NCBI GenBank assembly: GCA_030407315.1
Contig: JALQPE010001913.1
Location: forward strand, 1 to 64,000
Length of the DNA stretch: 64,000 nucleotides
From: Asparagopsis taxiformis
Lineage: Eukaryota > Rhodophyta > Florideophyceae > Bonnemaisoniales > Bonnemaisoniaceae
Direction: 5' to 3'
Below, in pieces: positions 10,795-21,800 of the stretch. Under the pieces are notes generated by a model. The model did no database searches. It saw only the letters and a list, made by a program, of their open reading frames with translations, and was not told the DNA's origin. The translations under genes were made by a program, and so were the position numbers. Position 1 is the stretch's first letter; each line of letters opens with the position of its first letter.

Positions 10795-11622
10795 TCACTC
10801 ATACGTGAACAATTCCGGACTGCCGGCCTTCTTCAACATCTTCCCCATCATACCGATAGAAAGTCGCAGCGGCAAAACCCTAATCACACCCATCATAATG
10901 GCATTACTCACACCGGGCGACACGCGTAATTTCCGCTTATACAAACACTTGAGCCCCACCAAGGCGCACTTTTCCGCCGAAATAAACGACATGCCCGCCT
11001 TGGCAAAGTCAATCTCCCCCTTGACATGATCCGACATTTCCGACACGGTCGCGCCAGGCTCGACCGACGTGACATACACGCCCCTCTCCCAGAGCTCATG
11101 ACGCAGCGTGTAGGCCAAATTGGACACGTACGCCTTGGTGGCCGAGTAGGTCGCGAACCACGGGAAGGGATGCGAGGCGGTGCTACTGACGAAGAGGATA
11201 CCGCCATGTCGCTTGTCGGAAAACACTTTTGCGAAATGGTGCGCGAGCGTCGTGACAGCTACAACATTCACTGATATCATGCGATGGTGCTTCTCCACCG
11301 GCTCGCGTAGCATCGAGCCGTGCACCTCGACGCCCGCATTGTTCACCAACAGTCCGACGTCCAGATCGGACGTTTCGGACACGACGGTTTGCGCGCCCTC
11401 CGCGACGGACAGATCGGCCACGACGACGCGTGTCGAAATCCCATGCTTGTCGATCAGCTGTTTGGACAGCGCTTCGAGTCGCTCGCGTCGACGCGCTACC
11501 AGTACGACGTTCACGCCCGCCGCCGCTAGATGCGTCGCAAACGCCAGTCCGATGCCCGAGGAGGCGCCCGTCACCACGGCCCACGGGCCAAACTTTTTGG
11601 CGTAGTCTTTCTGCAGAGACAT
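10795..11622 (-). CDS. short-chain dehydrogenase/reductase
   Basis: The 275-residue protein is a classical SDR, an NAD(P)(H)-dependent oxidoreductase with a Rossmann fold. The cofactor loop TGASSGIG is at residues 18-25, NNAG at 94-97, the catalytic Ser region FVSS at ~144-147, and YSATK at 159-163 supplies catalytic Tyr159 and Lys163. The basic cluster ARRRERL after the second strand suggests NADP(H) preference. The ATG at 11622 was chosen because the upstream extension of the open frame is Pro/Thr/His-rich and corresponds to a CA-rich leader, not a targeting peptide. Substrate is unknown; relatives act on ketoacyl, steroid or sugar substrates. It is in tandem with the inactive copy downstream (9727-10560), pointing to a local duplication. 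Confidence 0.92.
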   Translation of the reverse strand: MSLQKDYAKKFGPWAVVTGASSGIGLAFATHLAAAGVNVVLVARRRERLEALSKQLIDKHGISTRVVVADLSVAEGAQTVVSETSDLDVGLLVNNAGVEVHGSMLREPVEKHHRMISVNVVAVTTLAHHFAKVFSDKRHGGILFVSSTASHPFPWFATYSATKAYVSNLAYTLRHELWERGVYVTSVEPGATVSEMSDHVKGEIDFAKAGMSFISAEKCALVGLKCLYKRKLRVSPGVSNAIMMGVIRVLPLRLSIGMMGKMLKKAGSPELFTYE

Positions 11623-13600
11623 GGTGGTGCGACCGGCGGGGGAGTGGCTGGGATGCGGCGGTGTGGCGGTTGGTTTATGTAGACATTGGTCGGTATGATC
11701 TCGCAGAGATTGGATGTTGGATGGGTGGCGGTGGAAGTTATGGAGATTGTGGAATGACGGTTGTATCGGATGTGTAAGAGAGATTGGAGATTGGCGTGTG
11801 GCTAGCTTTCTTGGACGCTTTTTGATGCATGTGTGTTGGACTGGATGATGTGTCGATGATGCGGTAGTGTCGGTATGTATCTGTTCCAAATATACGACGG
11901 CCAATGGCGTTATTCATCGTGGCTGCTGGTGTATAACGGTAGAAAGGATGACTAGTTTGTTTGCAACCACGTTTCCGTGGCATGGCGCTGAAAAAAGTTG
12001 TGCCCAATTCCGACACCACCAATGGCACAATGCGCGCCGCGCCGATTCCATCTTGCAAGCCAAACATCTGTGATTGTTCATCCGTGTACAATCGGCGCAA
12101 ACTCTATGGAAACCGCATCTTGATTCGATTCGGACAGACTGTCACCAGCCTGTCTTCACTTGCCCCAACGTCATACCATACCAGTTTTCCGTGACGATTT
12201 GCCCAATTCACTTTGGCCCACAGCCGAGCAGTTGCGACGCTTTCCGTTGCCACTGCGCGACATGTCCTTTGCGCTTTCCCGCCGTGAATATAACAAGTTT
12301 GCAGCGCCTTGTTCTGGACGCCTCTCCAGGTTTCTCAATCTCTTGCAACTGCATCTGTGATTCAACGCACTACCACGCATCGGTATCGAGTGCTGATTCT
12401 CGGCTTCGGAGCGCAGATATTGCACAAGTCCTGCAAGCAGATCGGTAGTGTCGGCTACCCATCAAACTTCATTGACGTTTGAGATCTTGTACCCTTATGT
12501 CATCATTCCACACACTGGATCAACAGATATGTGCCGATTGAGATCAATTGTTTCTCGGTGCGGGGAATAGATGACGACGTTTACGAGCCGCAATGGCCGA
12601 GCACATAGTTTACATCACCAGAAGGGGGTAGCTGAAAGACGTTGCACTGCCTTGGTCAACACAAGTGCAGCACTGCTCAACCTGGACCATGTAAGTAGTT
12701 TAGTATACGTTCATTCCTTGGCATCTTACAGTTTTATCACCCAAAAGCGTTCCTCTCACAGCACAGCAACATCATTTCAATATCCTCCCGCAATTGAGAT
12801 ATCTCTCTGACCGTTTGATTCCAACTCTCGAAGACTGGTTTCTAAAATGACCGTCGTTTCCCACTGCGCATCTTGTTCTCTTCCATGGACGACATCATGT
12901 TTATTTCCGGTCTACGAAACATTGCAGTACCGCGCCTCTGTTCAAGTTCTCATACTGCACCCCATCGCTCCTATGCGCAGCATGACGTTCCGAAGAGCCA
13001 GCTTGCACCAACTCCGATTCCGACGACGGTGTGATTCTAGCCTGTCACTGACACCTGTCAAAAGGTGCATTAATTTATACTCGACCGTATTTATACGCTG
13101 TCCATACAGCGCCGAAGGTACGCGTAGAATCATGAGAAATTATGAGGATCAGTAAGCTGGCTTGCCGTTAAAACCGCACGTCAAGATAGCTCGCCGCATC
13201 GGCCCCTAACGAGCCGGTTGGCTCGACAACTTGAGCTACAGATGTTTGCCCACGAGTGGACAAAGTTAGTAATCAAGGTAACTACGCCATATCAATTTCT
13301 GGCCGATACATCAATTCGCCAATGTTGTTAAGCACATCTGGAACAAAGCTAAACTACTCGAACAAGTGCAAGGGTGGCACATCTACTCAACGGACGATTA
13401 CACTTCCGAGGAAAGCTGGTCTCTGGGGAGCGCTACCGTCGCATATCATATTGATCGACAATCTCTGACACCCACGTGTAACCCGTGGCTCAATCGTCCG
13501 ATTACTGATACATATCTCCATTCATCACATTCCCAAAAAACACAAATTTCAAAAACACACAAAATATTCCATACTTTACATCACCCAAAAGTCTATCAAC
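11623..13600. other. intergenic; possible coding relic around 11950-12450
   Basis: After the CA-rich leader of the SDR gene (about 11623-11800, minus sense) there is no intact gene. Around 12150-12360 a plus frame has protein-like texture (VFRDDLPNSLWPTAEQLRRF), and around 11990-12100 a minus frame does (MFGLQDGIGAARIVPLVVSE). Neither extends far nor matches a family I know. 12450-13500 has only short frames interrupted by stops. Old gene debris is possible. Confidence 0.3.
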
Positions 13601-13679
13601 ATGACATCCATCACGCCCCTTCAACTCATCAAACCCTTCAAGCGCGCCGACCAATCCGATCGGCACCAATCACGCCAAG

Positions 13680-14030
13680 ATGGCGTCAACAAGCAACGCC
13701 GGACGCGAGGTGTTCCAAGCCTACAGCGCCAAGGTCCCCAAGCATCTCCAAGCCATCGACGCATTTCTGGTCTACGTTCTCGCGACGGGCATCGTCCAAT
13801 TCTGCTACATGAGTCTCGTCGGCACCTTTCCCTTCAACTCTTTCCTGGCCGGTTTCCTATCCTGCGTCGGCGTCTTCGTTCTGACCGTCGCGCTGCGCAT
13901 GCAGGTCGACGAGCGCAATCGACGCGACGCGCGCAATCGCTGGGGCGATCTCTCGCGATCGCGCGCCTACGCCGACTGGCTCTTCTGTAATCTAGTTCTA
14001 CATCTGGCCGTGCTCAATTTTCTGGGATGA
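13680..14030 (+). CDS. DAD1: oligosaccharyltransferase subunit DAD1/Ost2
   Basis: The 116-residue protein matches DAD1, a small integral ER membrane subunit of the oligosaccharyltransferase complex that N-glycosylates nascent proteins. Features are the conserved LQAIDAFLVYVLATGIVQF (residues ~23-41, first membrane span), GTFPFNSFLAGFLSCVGVFVL (second span), then LRMQV and the C-terminal FADFxFxxxxLHLxVxNFxG type ending, here YADWLFCNLVLHLAVLNFLG. Length is that of the family (~113-116). An upstream ATG at 13601, in another frame, opens a 129-codon frame overlapping the gene; the leader is C/A-rich. The gene ends 37 bp from the convergent ALG14 gene, which acts earlier in the same pathway. AATAAA lies just past the stop (14052). 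Confidence 0.95.
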   Translation: MASTSNAGREVFQAYSAKVPKHLQAIDAFLVYVLATGIVQFCYMSLVGTFPFNSFLAGFLSCVGVFVLTVALRMQVDERNRRDARNRWGDLSRSRAYADWLFCNLVLHLAVLNFLG

Positions 14031-14067
14031 CACCTCCCGTTTCCACCCCGTGAATAAACGCCCGTGC

Positions 14068-14721
14068 TCAGCATAGCCGCCCGTGAAACTCCGCCAGCGC
14101 ATAGCGCTCCGCCAGATCCGGCCATTGCACTAGAAAGCGGTCCACAAACGGGTACAACAATCGCCCGGATAGACTCAGACTCGTCACGCGCGCCAGACTC
14201 TCCACGTAGATCACGCACGCGTTCAACACGCCGAGCGTGTTGAACAATATCGCGACATACCCCGTAATCGCAGCCGTCCCCGGCCCGTTCAGGAGCACGA
14301 CCTCGGGTCGGTGCGCGTACAAGACGCGCGCAGTGCAGAACAGCGAATGAATCGCGGTGGGAATCGACGAGATCCACGGTTGTTTCACGTGTCGCGCGCG
14401 CGGTATCTCGACGATTCGGTACGCAAATCCGGCGAGATCGGCGTGGAAGTCGTGCGTCTTTCGTACTGAAAGTGTGTCCTGACTCGTGCTGATGTACGTT
14501 ATGTCCCGTAGGCTATTGCTGTGCACGAGATCGTAGATCATTGTTAGCATTTCAGCCGTGTGACCCCCGGATCCCAAAACGACGACTGCGCACGCTGCAT
14601 ACCGCACCCTCTCGATGCACACCGCTCGCGTCAGTCGACGGTGTTGGAGACGGCGTGTGTGCAGAATGAAACGCGCGACGGGAATGAGCACCAGTAGCAG
14701 GATTATCGATGCCGCGTGCAT
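14068..14721 (-). CDS. ALG14: UDP-GlcNAc transferase subunit ALG14
   Basis: The 217-residue protein matches ALG14, the membrane anchor subunit that recruits ALG13 to the cytosolic ER face. Together they add the second GlcNAc to dolichol-PP-GlcNAc. An N-terminal membrane helix (residues 4-20, SIILLLVLIPVARFIL) is followed by the signature LGSGGHTAEM (49-58), then YISTSQDTLS, the IPRARHVKQ segment and the donor-proximal LLNGPGTAAITGYVAILF. The C-terminus contains IYVESLARVTSLSLSG, typical of the family, and ends WPDLAERYALAEFHGRL. Length fits ALG14. It is convergent with DAD1 with 37 bp between stops. Confidence 0.95.
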   Translation of the reverse strand: MHAASIILLLVLIPVARFILHTRRLQHRRLTRAVCIERVRYAACAVVVLGSGGHTAEMLTMIYDLVHSNSLRDITYISTSQDTLSVRKTHDFHADLAGFAYRIVEIPRARHVKQPWISSIPTAIHSLFCTARVLYAHRPEVVLLNGPGTAAITGYVAILFNTLGVLNACVIYVESLARVTSLSLSGRLLYPFVDRFLVQWPDLAERYALAEFHGRLC

Positions 14722-15283
14722 GGCAAATCAATGCGGTTGGCGCGTGTTTACACTAGCGCATTGTCCAGGTCGCAGCGCTGAATGGTCGGGGAGGCGCGTG
14801 CGTTGACGTGGAGCAGAGCTATGTGCGCGGCGAAAATGTGGGCGCGCAATGGAATCAACTCGCTTAGCTGATGAGATGGAATTGAGGCGTTGGCGCTGAT
14901 GGACATTTGATTGATTGGCCGGCATTTTTGGATGCAGTTGAGGGTTTTCAACTTACAGTTTCTGAAATTTTGAATTGTATCTGGTTTCACTTGTCGAGTT
15001 GGTCCACTCTTCTTTCAGTGCTGCGAATGACTGAGTTGGATTGACGCCTGATCCCTCGCGAGATTTCGCAAAGCACCGTTACACCCTCTTGTTCCTTTCC
15101 CCTTCTGCTTCAAAAGCGCTCTGTCCAAACGTCTATGAAACATTTTCCCGCTGCTATGACGTCACTCGCGATTCCCACGGCAGCCAGCTATCCGGCTCCT
15201 TTACAATCCACAATGCTCGCACTTAAAGTATCCAATCGACCGCCTCGCTCGAGACACTCTAGTTCATCCAACTCAGCACCAAA
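14722..15283. other. divergent promoter region, ALG14 / kelch gene
   Basis: This 560-bp spacer separates the divergent starts of ALG14 and the kelch gene and presumably holds both promoters. No TATA box or repeat stands out, and open frames in it are short. Confidence 0.5.
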
Positions 15284-16397
15284 ATGACGATCAATCCACG
15301 ATACGCCCTGGTGCTCACACTTTTCCTTCTCGCGTCTGCCAAAAAAGCTCCAAAGGTAAGCTCATTCCTTTCACAACCCTAAATCACATCGCATCGTCCA
15401 CAGCCCATTAACACCCATCTTTCCACCTCCGCCACAGCTCCTCGACAACGGATGGACGGTGCAGCCGTCCTATCCGCTTGAAATCTTCGAATCTACAGGC
15501 GCCTTTTTCCCACCAACGCCCTCCCGCGGCCCACAACTGCTCGTTTCCGGCGGCTATTTAATAAATACACGTCTCCAAACGACGCTTCGTACATTTGTTT
15601 TCCCCATCTTCAACCCGCAATGGAAACAAAAGGCCGATATGCCCTACCCGCTCACCCACGTTGCCCAGGCTGTAGTTGGACAAAATCTGTACACAGTTGG
15701 CGGTTTCATCGGTCGTGGACCCGGTCGATCCACCGGAATTTCCCTGGTGTATAATCGGAATACAAACCGCTGGAGAGAGCTACCGCGGCTTCCGGAACCT
15801 CGTGCCGGCGGCGGTCTTGTGTGGGTGCGGAGAGCAAATGCCCTGTTTTATTCCAGTGGGACCTATCGCAGGGGCGGCGGCTCGTTTCGCAGCGAGGATT
15901 CCGGCGATAGTTGGGTGCTATTCCTCGGCAACTTGGGCGCCGGTTGGCAGAAAAGACGTAGCTTGTCGAATCCCAGAAATCATATGGCGGGCGTGTCGGT
16001 CGGTGATAGGTACTTTTTCGTGGGCGGGCAGCATCGAAACCGCGAGGATACCGGCAATCAACGATCGGTTGATGAGTACGATTTCGACAGAGATGTGTGG
16101 ATTCGAAGACAGGGCATTCCCATGCCGCTCGGGCATATCGCTGTCAGTACTGTGGAATATGAGGGCGGCTTCTTGATCGTCGGTGGCGTGCAAAATGGTC
16201 GTAGATTGAGTTCGAGGATTTTGTATTATGACGTCGCAGCCGACGCGTGGTCGTTTATTGGCTCGTATCCCAGGATGGTCCAAAGCCCTGTTTGTGCCGT
16301 CTTCCAACGCACGTTGTACTGTGCCACTGGCAGTGGGCGCCCTGGTAACGCTTCGAGTGTGTTTTCGAGGAGATTGAGTAGACCGATGAATGTTTGA
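15284..16397 (+). CDS. secreted kelch-repeat protein, one intron
   Basis: Exon 1 is 15284-15355 and exon 2 is 15438-16397, joined across an 82-bp GT-AG intron (15356-15437). The join is in frame and gives 343 residues. Exon 1 encodes a signal peptide (MTINPRYALVLTLFLLASA) that the exon 2 frame alone would lack. The mature protein has kelch-type blades with the GG...W pattern: LYTVGGF...NRWRELPRLP, YFFVGGQH...DVWIRRQGIPMP, FLIVGGVQ...DAWSFIGSYP. It is predicted to be an extracellular or endomembrane beta-propeller. Ligand is unknown. It could alternatively be described as a galactose-oxidase-like propeller without the oxidase motifs. The dihydrouridine synthase gene follows 92 bp downstream on the same strand. 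Confidence 0.8.
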
Positions 16398-16489
16398 CAC
16401 TAACGTCATGATCCTTCAAACTCGTTATATCGACTACCCCTCAACGGGTTCATATCGTATGTTGGTAGCGATTTATCATCACTGGCGGG

Positions 16490-17821
16490 ATGAGAGAAGC
16501 ACAGAGATCCCACGCCAATTTCACCAATAAATTTCTTCCCAATTTTATGCTACATCGCACCCGCCGAGATCAAATCTCCGCACCGCATCGCCAAGACACA
16601 AACCAATCTCTGACGCCATCAGAGATGCGCACCCGCATCACAACCTTCATCCAACCGCCACTGCCCAATGCACCGAACAACACACACAAACCTCCGCCAA
16701 GATGCAATCGCGCTCCCGTCCACCAATCCAAACCGACACAACCATCCTTCCCGCTCCCTAGTCTCCATCTCCCCCCACTCACAATATCGCCCGCGGTGAT
16801 CCTTTCGCCGATGGCCGGCGTAACCAACAACCCCTACAGAACACTCTGTTCCCGCTACGGCGCCGCACTATACGTATCCGAAATGCTCCACGCGTCCCTC
16901 CTCACCGCGTCCAAAGTAGCCTCAACCAAGTCGCGCTTCGGACGCTCCGAAGCGCCGCGCTCCGCGCAGCTACTCGGCCACGACCCGGTCGAAATGCGCA
17001 CCGCGGCGGAGCTGCTCATCACGCGCGAATCAGTCCAACACATCGACCTGAACTTTGGATGTCCGGTGCGCAAAGTCGTGCGGAAAGGGGGTGGCTCGAG
17101 CATCCCGGCCAATTTACCGCTGCTTGCGCGCATAGTTGGCGCCGTTGTTTCCGTCGCCGATGAATACAACGTGCCCGTCACGGCAAAGATGCGTCTGGGA
17201 GCGCAGGACGGACACTACACGTATCTCGATGCCGGGCGCGTCGTGCAGGAGCAGGGCGGGAAAGCACTCATACTGCATGCGCGTACCGTGAAACAGGGGT
17301 ACGGCGGAAATGCGCGCGAGAAATGGGGTTGCATCCGCGAGCTTGTTCAGCAGTTGCAGATTCCAGTTATCGGAAATGGTGATATCTTCACCGCGGGCGA
17401 CGCGCTGGATATGGTGCGATACACAGGGTGCGCCGGGATTGCAGTCGGACGCGGCTGCTTGGGGCGCCCGTGGCTGTTTCGCGATCTCGCAGATGCGTTC
17501 CGGACCGGTGTGGCTGTGACGAGTGTTCCGGGATTTGCGGAGGTGCGGGAGATATTGATGGAGCATTTGGTTCTGCAGGTGGACTGGTGTGGCGCATTGG
17601 GCGTTTGTGAACGAGAGGCGATTGTTAGCATGCGCAGGTTTTTCGGGTGGTATTTGAAAGGGTATGAGGGGTTGCCTGACGGACTTGTGAGGAGACTTTG
17701 TGTGGTTGAGACGGTTGCGGAAGTTGCACAGCTTTTGTTCAGAGTCGATGCGGACTGTGTTTCTGCTCGCGTTGATTTAATTACAGGGGCGCGTGGTAAG
17801 ACGGGCGATGGTGGCGGGTGA
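16490..17821 (+). CDS. tRNA-dihydrouridine synthase, DusB type
   Basis: The 443-residue protein is an FMN-dependent tRNA-dihydrouridine synthase. The TIM barrel begins near residue 103 with LSPMAGVTNNPYR, followed by SEMLHA, AQLLGHDP and DLNFGCPVRKVVRKGGGSS, in which Cys191 is the conserved catalytic acid. Then come TAKMRLG, ILHARTVKQGY, VIGNGDIF and GIAVGRGCLGRPWLF for FMN phosphate binding. The GCPVRKVVRKGGGSS form is that of bacterial-type DusB/NifR3. The ~100 residues before the barrel are basic and Pro/Thr-rich without similarity. They may be an organellar transit peptide, which would fit a bacterial-type enzyme acting on organelle tRNAs; alternatively part of it is leader and translation starts at the Met at 16625. 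Confidence 0.92.
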   Translation: MREAQRSHANFTNKFLPNFMLHRTRRDQISAPHRQDTNQSLTPSEMRTRITTFIQPPLPNAPNNTHKPPPRCNRAPVHQSKPTQPSFPLPSLHLPPLTISPAVILSPMAGVTNNPYRTLCSRYGAALYVSEMLHASLLTASKVASTKSRFGRSEAPRSAQLLGHDPVEMRTAAELLITRESVQHIDLNFGCPVRKVVRKGGGSSIPANLPLLARIVGAVVSVADEYNVPVTAKMRLGAQDGHYTYLDAGRVVQEQGGKALILHARTVKQGYGGNAREKWGCIRELVQQLQIPVIGNGDIFTAGDALDMVRYTGCAGIAVGRGCLGRPWLFRDLADAFRTGVAVTSVPGFAEVREILMEHLVLQVDWCGALGVCEREAIVSMRRFFGWYLKGYEGLPDGLVRRLCVVETVAEVAQLLFRVDADCVSARVDLITGARGKTGDGGG

Positions 17822-18350
17822 AACGCGTAGGCGTGGCGAGAACGCTGAGGAATTTCTGCTCGTATCAGTGACCTTGATTAGATCGGAATATGGTACTAGT
17901 CAGGTCGTGTTGACCAAGTGTGTGCGCTATGCCATGTGCGGTGTTGCGGATGGGATACCGATGCTCAACCAGGGCGGCCATTGCGGCCTCTAATTTTGGC
18001 GTTTCTACAAGATGGAAACGCGGATCGAGGCTTGCGATGACTCGGGGAGAGCATTGTAAAGGTGTGGTGAGATTTGGTAGCAATTGCGCATCTAGCTGAA
18101 GGAATTTGATTCAACGAGTTGAGAGCAAGGTGGGTGTTTGTAGGAGCCGTCATATGTGTGACGTGGAACACGTGTACACTGTAGGGAAGCATGGCGATGG
18201 ACTTCGATGAAACAGGTTTTTAAAATTTAAAAGCTCTAATACATTAAAATACTGTATCTCGTACTCGCAAACTCGAACACGTTTCATTTTTTATCCCAAT
18301 AGTATCATCATATCTTCTCGGTACAATCGTGTACACAAGTCGGCAGAGAT
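17822..18350. other. intergenic, no gene seen
   Basis: Only short chance frames occur between the DUS stop and the small minus-strand frame at 18351. AT-rich sequence at 18220-18260 (TTTAAAATTTAAAAG) may belong to a 3' end. No repeats were noticed. Confidence 0.5.
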
Positions 18351-18674
18351 TTACAGCCAGTGGACAGGCGCCATCGTGGATGCATCGTCACCGCGATGCG
18401 AAGCATCCAACGCTTCTAGAGAGCGTAGCACAAGTTCCATGAACTCCGATACACCTGTACCGTCACCTGATGTATGCTGTGGGAGAACCAACGAGACTAG
18501 CGCCATCCAGCGGCGGAGGACAAGACGTCCGGCACATCTGCAACCTGTTGGTGTCCTACAAAGCAAATCTTGCTTCATCCAATAGATATCATCGTTGCCG
18601 TAGATTATCACACCCGTTGTCTCAGACTGCATCAGCCACTGTTTGAGGTATGGCACTCCCTCGAATGTGTCCAT
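18351..18674 (-). CDS. possible small ORF, unknown
   Basis: An ATG-initiated minus frame of 107 residues has a protein-like composition, with segments FEGVPYLKQWLMQSETTGV and RRWMALVSLVLPQHTSGDG. No family is recognised and there is no supporting signal beyond the open frame. It lies head-to-head with the Sel1-like gene. It may equally be chance or a fragment. Confidence 0.25.
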   Translation of the reverse strand: MDTFEGVPYLKQWLMQSETTGVIIYGNDDIYWMKQDLLCRTPTGCRCAGRLVLRRWMALVSLVLPQHTSGDGTGVSEFMELVLRSLEALDASHRGDDASTMAPVHWL

Positions 18675-18899
18675 CTGCACCGGAGGATGACCTCATTGCT
18701 CACAACAACGCTACGCTAACCTTCCAAGTACGCTCAACACAGCGCCTGTTTGCATCCCATACTTCTCTCCCCTGTATCCCCGTTTTGAATTCTCCCTTCG
18801 CCCACTACCGACCGCCCGTCAATCGCGCGCCCATCCACGCCATTCATCGTCAACTGCGCACACGAAGCACCTGCAGACATCTTTGCGTAATCATTGATC

Positions 18900-21800
18900 A
18901 TGTATCACATCGCAATCCAACTGGAGTATGGCAGCGAAGACGTTGATAGGGATACGCTTGCAGCAGCTGACCTGTACGACAGATGTGTTCAGGAACAGAA
19001 TAACTTTGATGCGATGTTCCGACTAGGGCACATCCTGGTAAATGGTGTAGCTGGTTTGGAACGTGATGTGTATGCCGGTGTTGTGCTGTTGGAGAGAGCG
19101 GTTGTAGAAGCACATCATTGTGAATCTATGATTGCTCTCGGGATATTGTTTATGGATGGTAAGGAGCCGATTACGAGGGATGTCGAGCGAGCGGTTGAGC
19201 TGTTCGAGAGAGCGGCAAAAGAGTGGAACAGTCAGCATGGCAGATTCTTCCTTGCGTGTGCTTTCATGGAAGGAGGAGATGGCGTAGAGGTAGACAATGT
19301 TCGGGCTGTGCAGCTTCTGGAAGCATTGATTGAAGACGACGCGGATATCTCTAGTGAAGCAATATGTCTGCTTGGATCTGTATTGCATCGCGGTGCAGAA
19401 GGGGTGGAGGCCGACGCAAGTCGGGCGGTTGGATTGTATGAGCGTGCGATTAGTGAATGGAATAGCACAAGGGCCATGCTTCTGCTTGCTGATTTGCTGC
19501 AGTGTGGAGCAACCGGAGTTGAAGCTAATGCAAGTCGTGGGGTCGAGTTGTATGAGCGATCTATAGAGGAAGGTGGGGACTGTGATGCCATGTTCAATCT
19601 TGCCCTATTACTCCAAAACGGTGTAGCAGGAGTCGAGGCTGATGCAAGTCGTGCGGTCGAGTTATATGAGCGATCTATAGAGGAAGGTGGGGACTGTGGT
19701 GCCATGTTCATCCTTGCTCGATTACTCGAAATTGGAGCACCAGGGGTTGAAGCTAATGCAAGTCGTGCAGTCGAGTTGTATGAGCGATCTATCGAGGAAG
19801 ACGGGGACTGTATTGCCATGAACAATCTTGCTCGACTACTCCAAAACGGTGCAACAGGAGTCGAAGCTAATGCAAGTCGTGCAGTCGAGTTGTATGAGCG
19901 AGCTATAGAGGAAGGTGGAAACTGTGGTGCCATGAACAATCTTGCCCTATTACTCCAAAACGGTGCAACAGGAGTCGAAGCTGATGCAAGTCGTGCAGTC
20001 GAGTTGTATGAGCGATCTATAGAGGAAAGTGGACACTGTGGTGTCATGTTCAATCTTGCCCTATTATTCGAAATTGGAGCACCAGGGGTTGAAGCTAATG
20101 CAAGTCGTGCGGTCGAGTTGTATGAGCGATGTATAGAGGAAGGTGGACACTGTGGTGCCATGTTCAATCTTGCTCGATTACTCCGGAAAGGAGCACCAGG
20201 GGTTGAAGCTAATGCAAGTCGTGCAGTCGAGTTGTATGAGCGAGCTGTAGAGGAAGGTGGAAACTGTGATGCCATGAACAATCTTGCTCGATTAATCCAA
20301 AACGGTGCACCAGGAGTCGAAGCTGATGCAAGTCGTGCAGTCGAATTGTATGAGCAAGCTATAGAGGAAGGTGGGGACTGTGCTGCCATGAACAATCTTG
20401 CCCTATTACTCCGGAAAGGAGCATCAGGGGTTGAAGCTAATGCAAGTCGTGCAGTCGAGTTATATGAGCGATCTATAGAGGAAGGTGGACACTGTGTTGC
20501 CATGAACAATCTTGCTCGATTAATCCAAAACGGTGCAACAGGAGTCGAAGCTAATGCAAGTCGTGCAGTCGAGTTGTATGAGCGAGCTATAGAGGAAGGT
20601 GGACACTGTGATGCCATGAACAATCTTGCCGTGTTACTCGAAAGCGGTGCAACAGGAGTCGAAGCTAATGCAAATCGTGCGGTCGAGTTATATGAGCGAG
20701 CAATACAAGAAGGTGGGCACTGTGGTGCCATGAACAATCTTGCCCTATTACTCCAAAACTGTGCAACAGGAGTCGAAGCTAATGCAAGTCGTGCAGTCGA
20801 GTTGTATGAGCGATGTATAGAGGAAGACGGGGACTGTATTGCCATGAACAATCTTGCCCTATTACTCGAAATTGGAGCACCAGGGGTTGAAGCTAATACA
20901 AGTCGTGCGGTCGAATTGTATGAGCGAGCTATAGAGGAAGGTGGACACTGTGATGCCATGAACAATCTTGCCCTATTACTTCAAAACGGTGCACCAGGGG
21001 TTGAAGCTAATACAAGTCGTGCGGTCGAATTGTATGAGCGATGTATAGAGGAAGGTGGAAACTGTGGTGCCATGTTCAATCTTGCTCGATTACTCCGGAA
21101 AGGAGCACCAGGGGTTGAAGCTAATGCAAGTCGTGCAGTCGAATTGTATGAGCGAGCTATAGAGGAAGGTGGACACTGTGGTGCCATGTTCAATCTTGCT
21201 CGATTACTCCGGAAAGGAGCACCAGGGGTTGAAGCTAATGCAAGTCGTGCAGTCGAATTGTATGAGCGAGCTATAGAGGAAGGTGGACACTGTGATGCTA
21301 TGTTCAATCTTGCTCGATTACTCCGGAAAGGAGCACCAGGGGTTGAAGCTAATGCAAGTCGTGCAGTCGAATTGTATGAGCGATGTATAGAGGAAGGTGG
21401 ACACTGTGGTGCCATGTTCAATCTTGCTCGATTACTCCGGAAAGGAGCACCAGGGGTTGAAGCTAATGCAAGTCGTGCAGTCGAGTTGTATGAGCGAGCT
21501 GTAGAGGAAGGTGGACACTGTGATGCCATGTTCTACCTTGCTGGGGTTCTGGAGAAAGGTGCACCAGGGGTCGATGTTGATGCATCACGGGCTGCAGCAT
21601 TGTATAGAAACGCAATAGAGGAAAATAGAGATGATTGGTGCACAGTGAGATTGGCACTGCTTCTTGGAAGGGGTGGAGAAGGTGTCGACGTGGACAAGAC
21701 GGGCGCAAAGGAACTGTATGAGCGTATGATTCGTGAAGGAGAAGACTGCGAAGCTATGAAGACGCTTGCGAGGGCATTGGAGAGTGGAGAGGATGGAGTT

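Noticed and set aside
11623..11904. 94-residue N-terminal extension of the SDR protein
   Set aside because: It is His/Pro/Thr-rich, has no ATG with good context, and corresponds to a CA-rich leader. The SDR fold starts directly after Met at 11622.
19232..20965. 577-codon open frame antisense to the Sel1-like array (and 182 codons at 20981-21529)
   Set aside because: The 114-bp period is a multiple of three and the unit has no stop in this antisense frame, so openness is automatic. The translation is a Ser/Arg-rich echo of the repeat, and the sense frame has a known fold.
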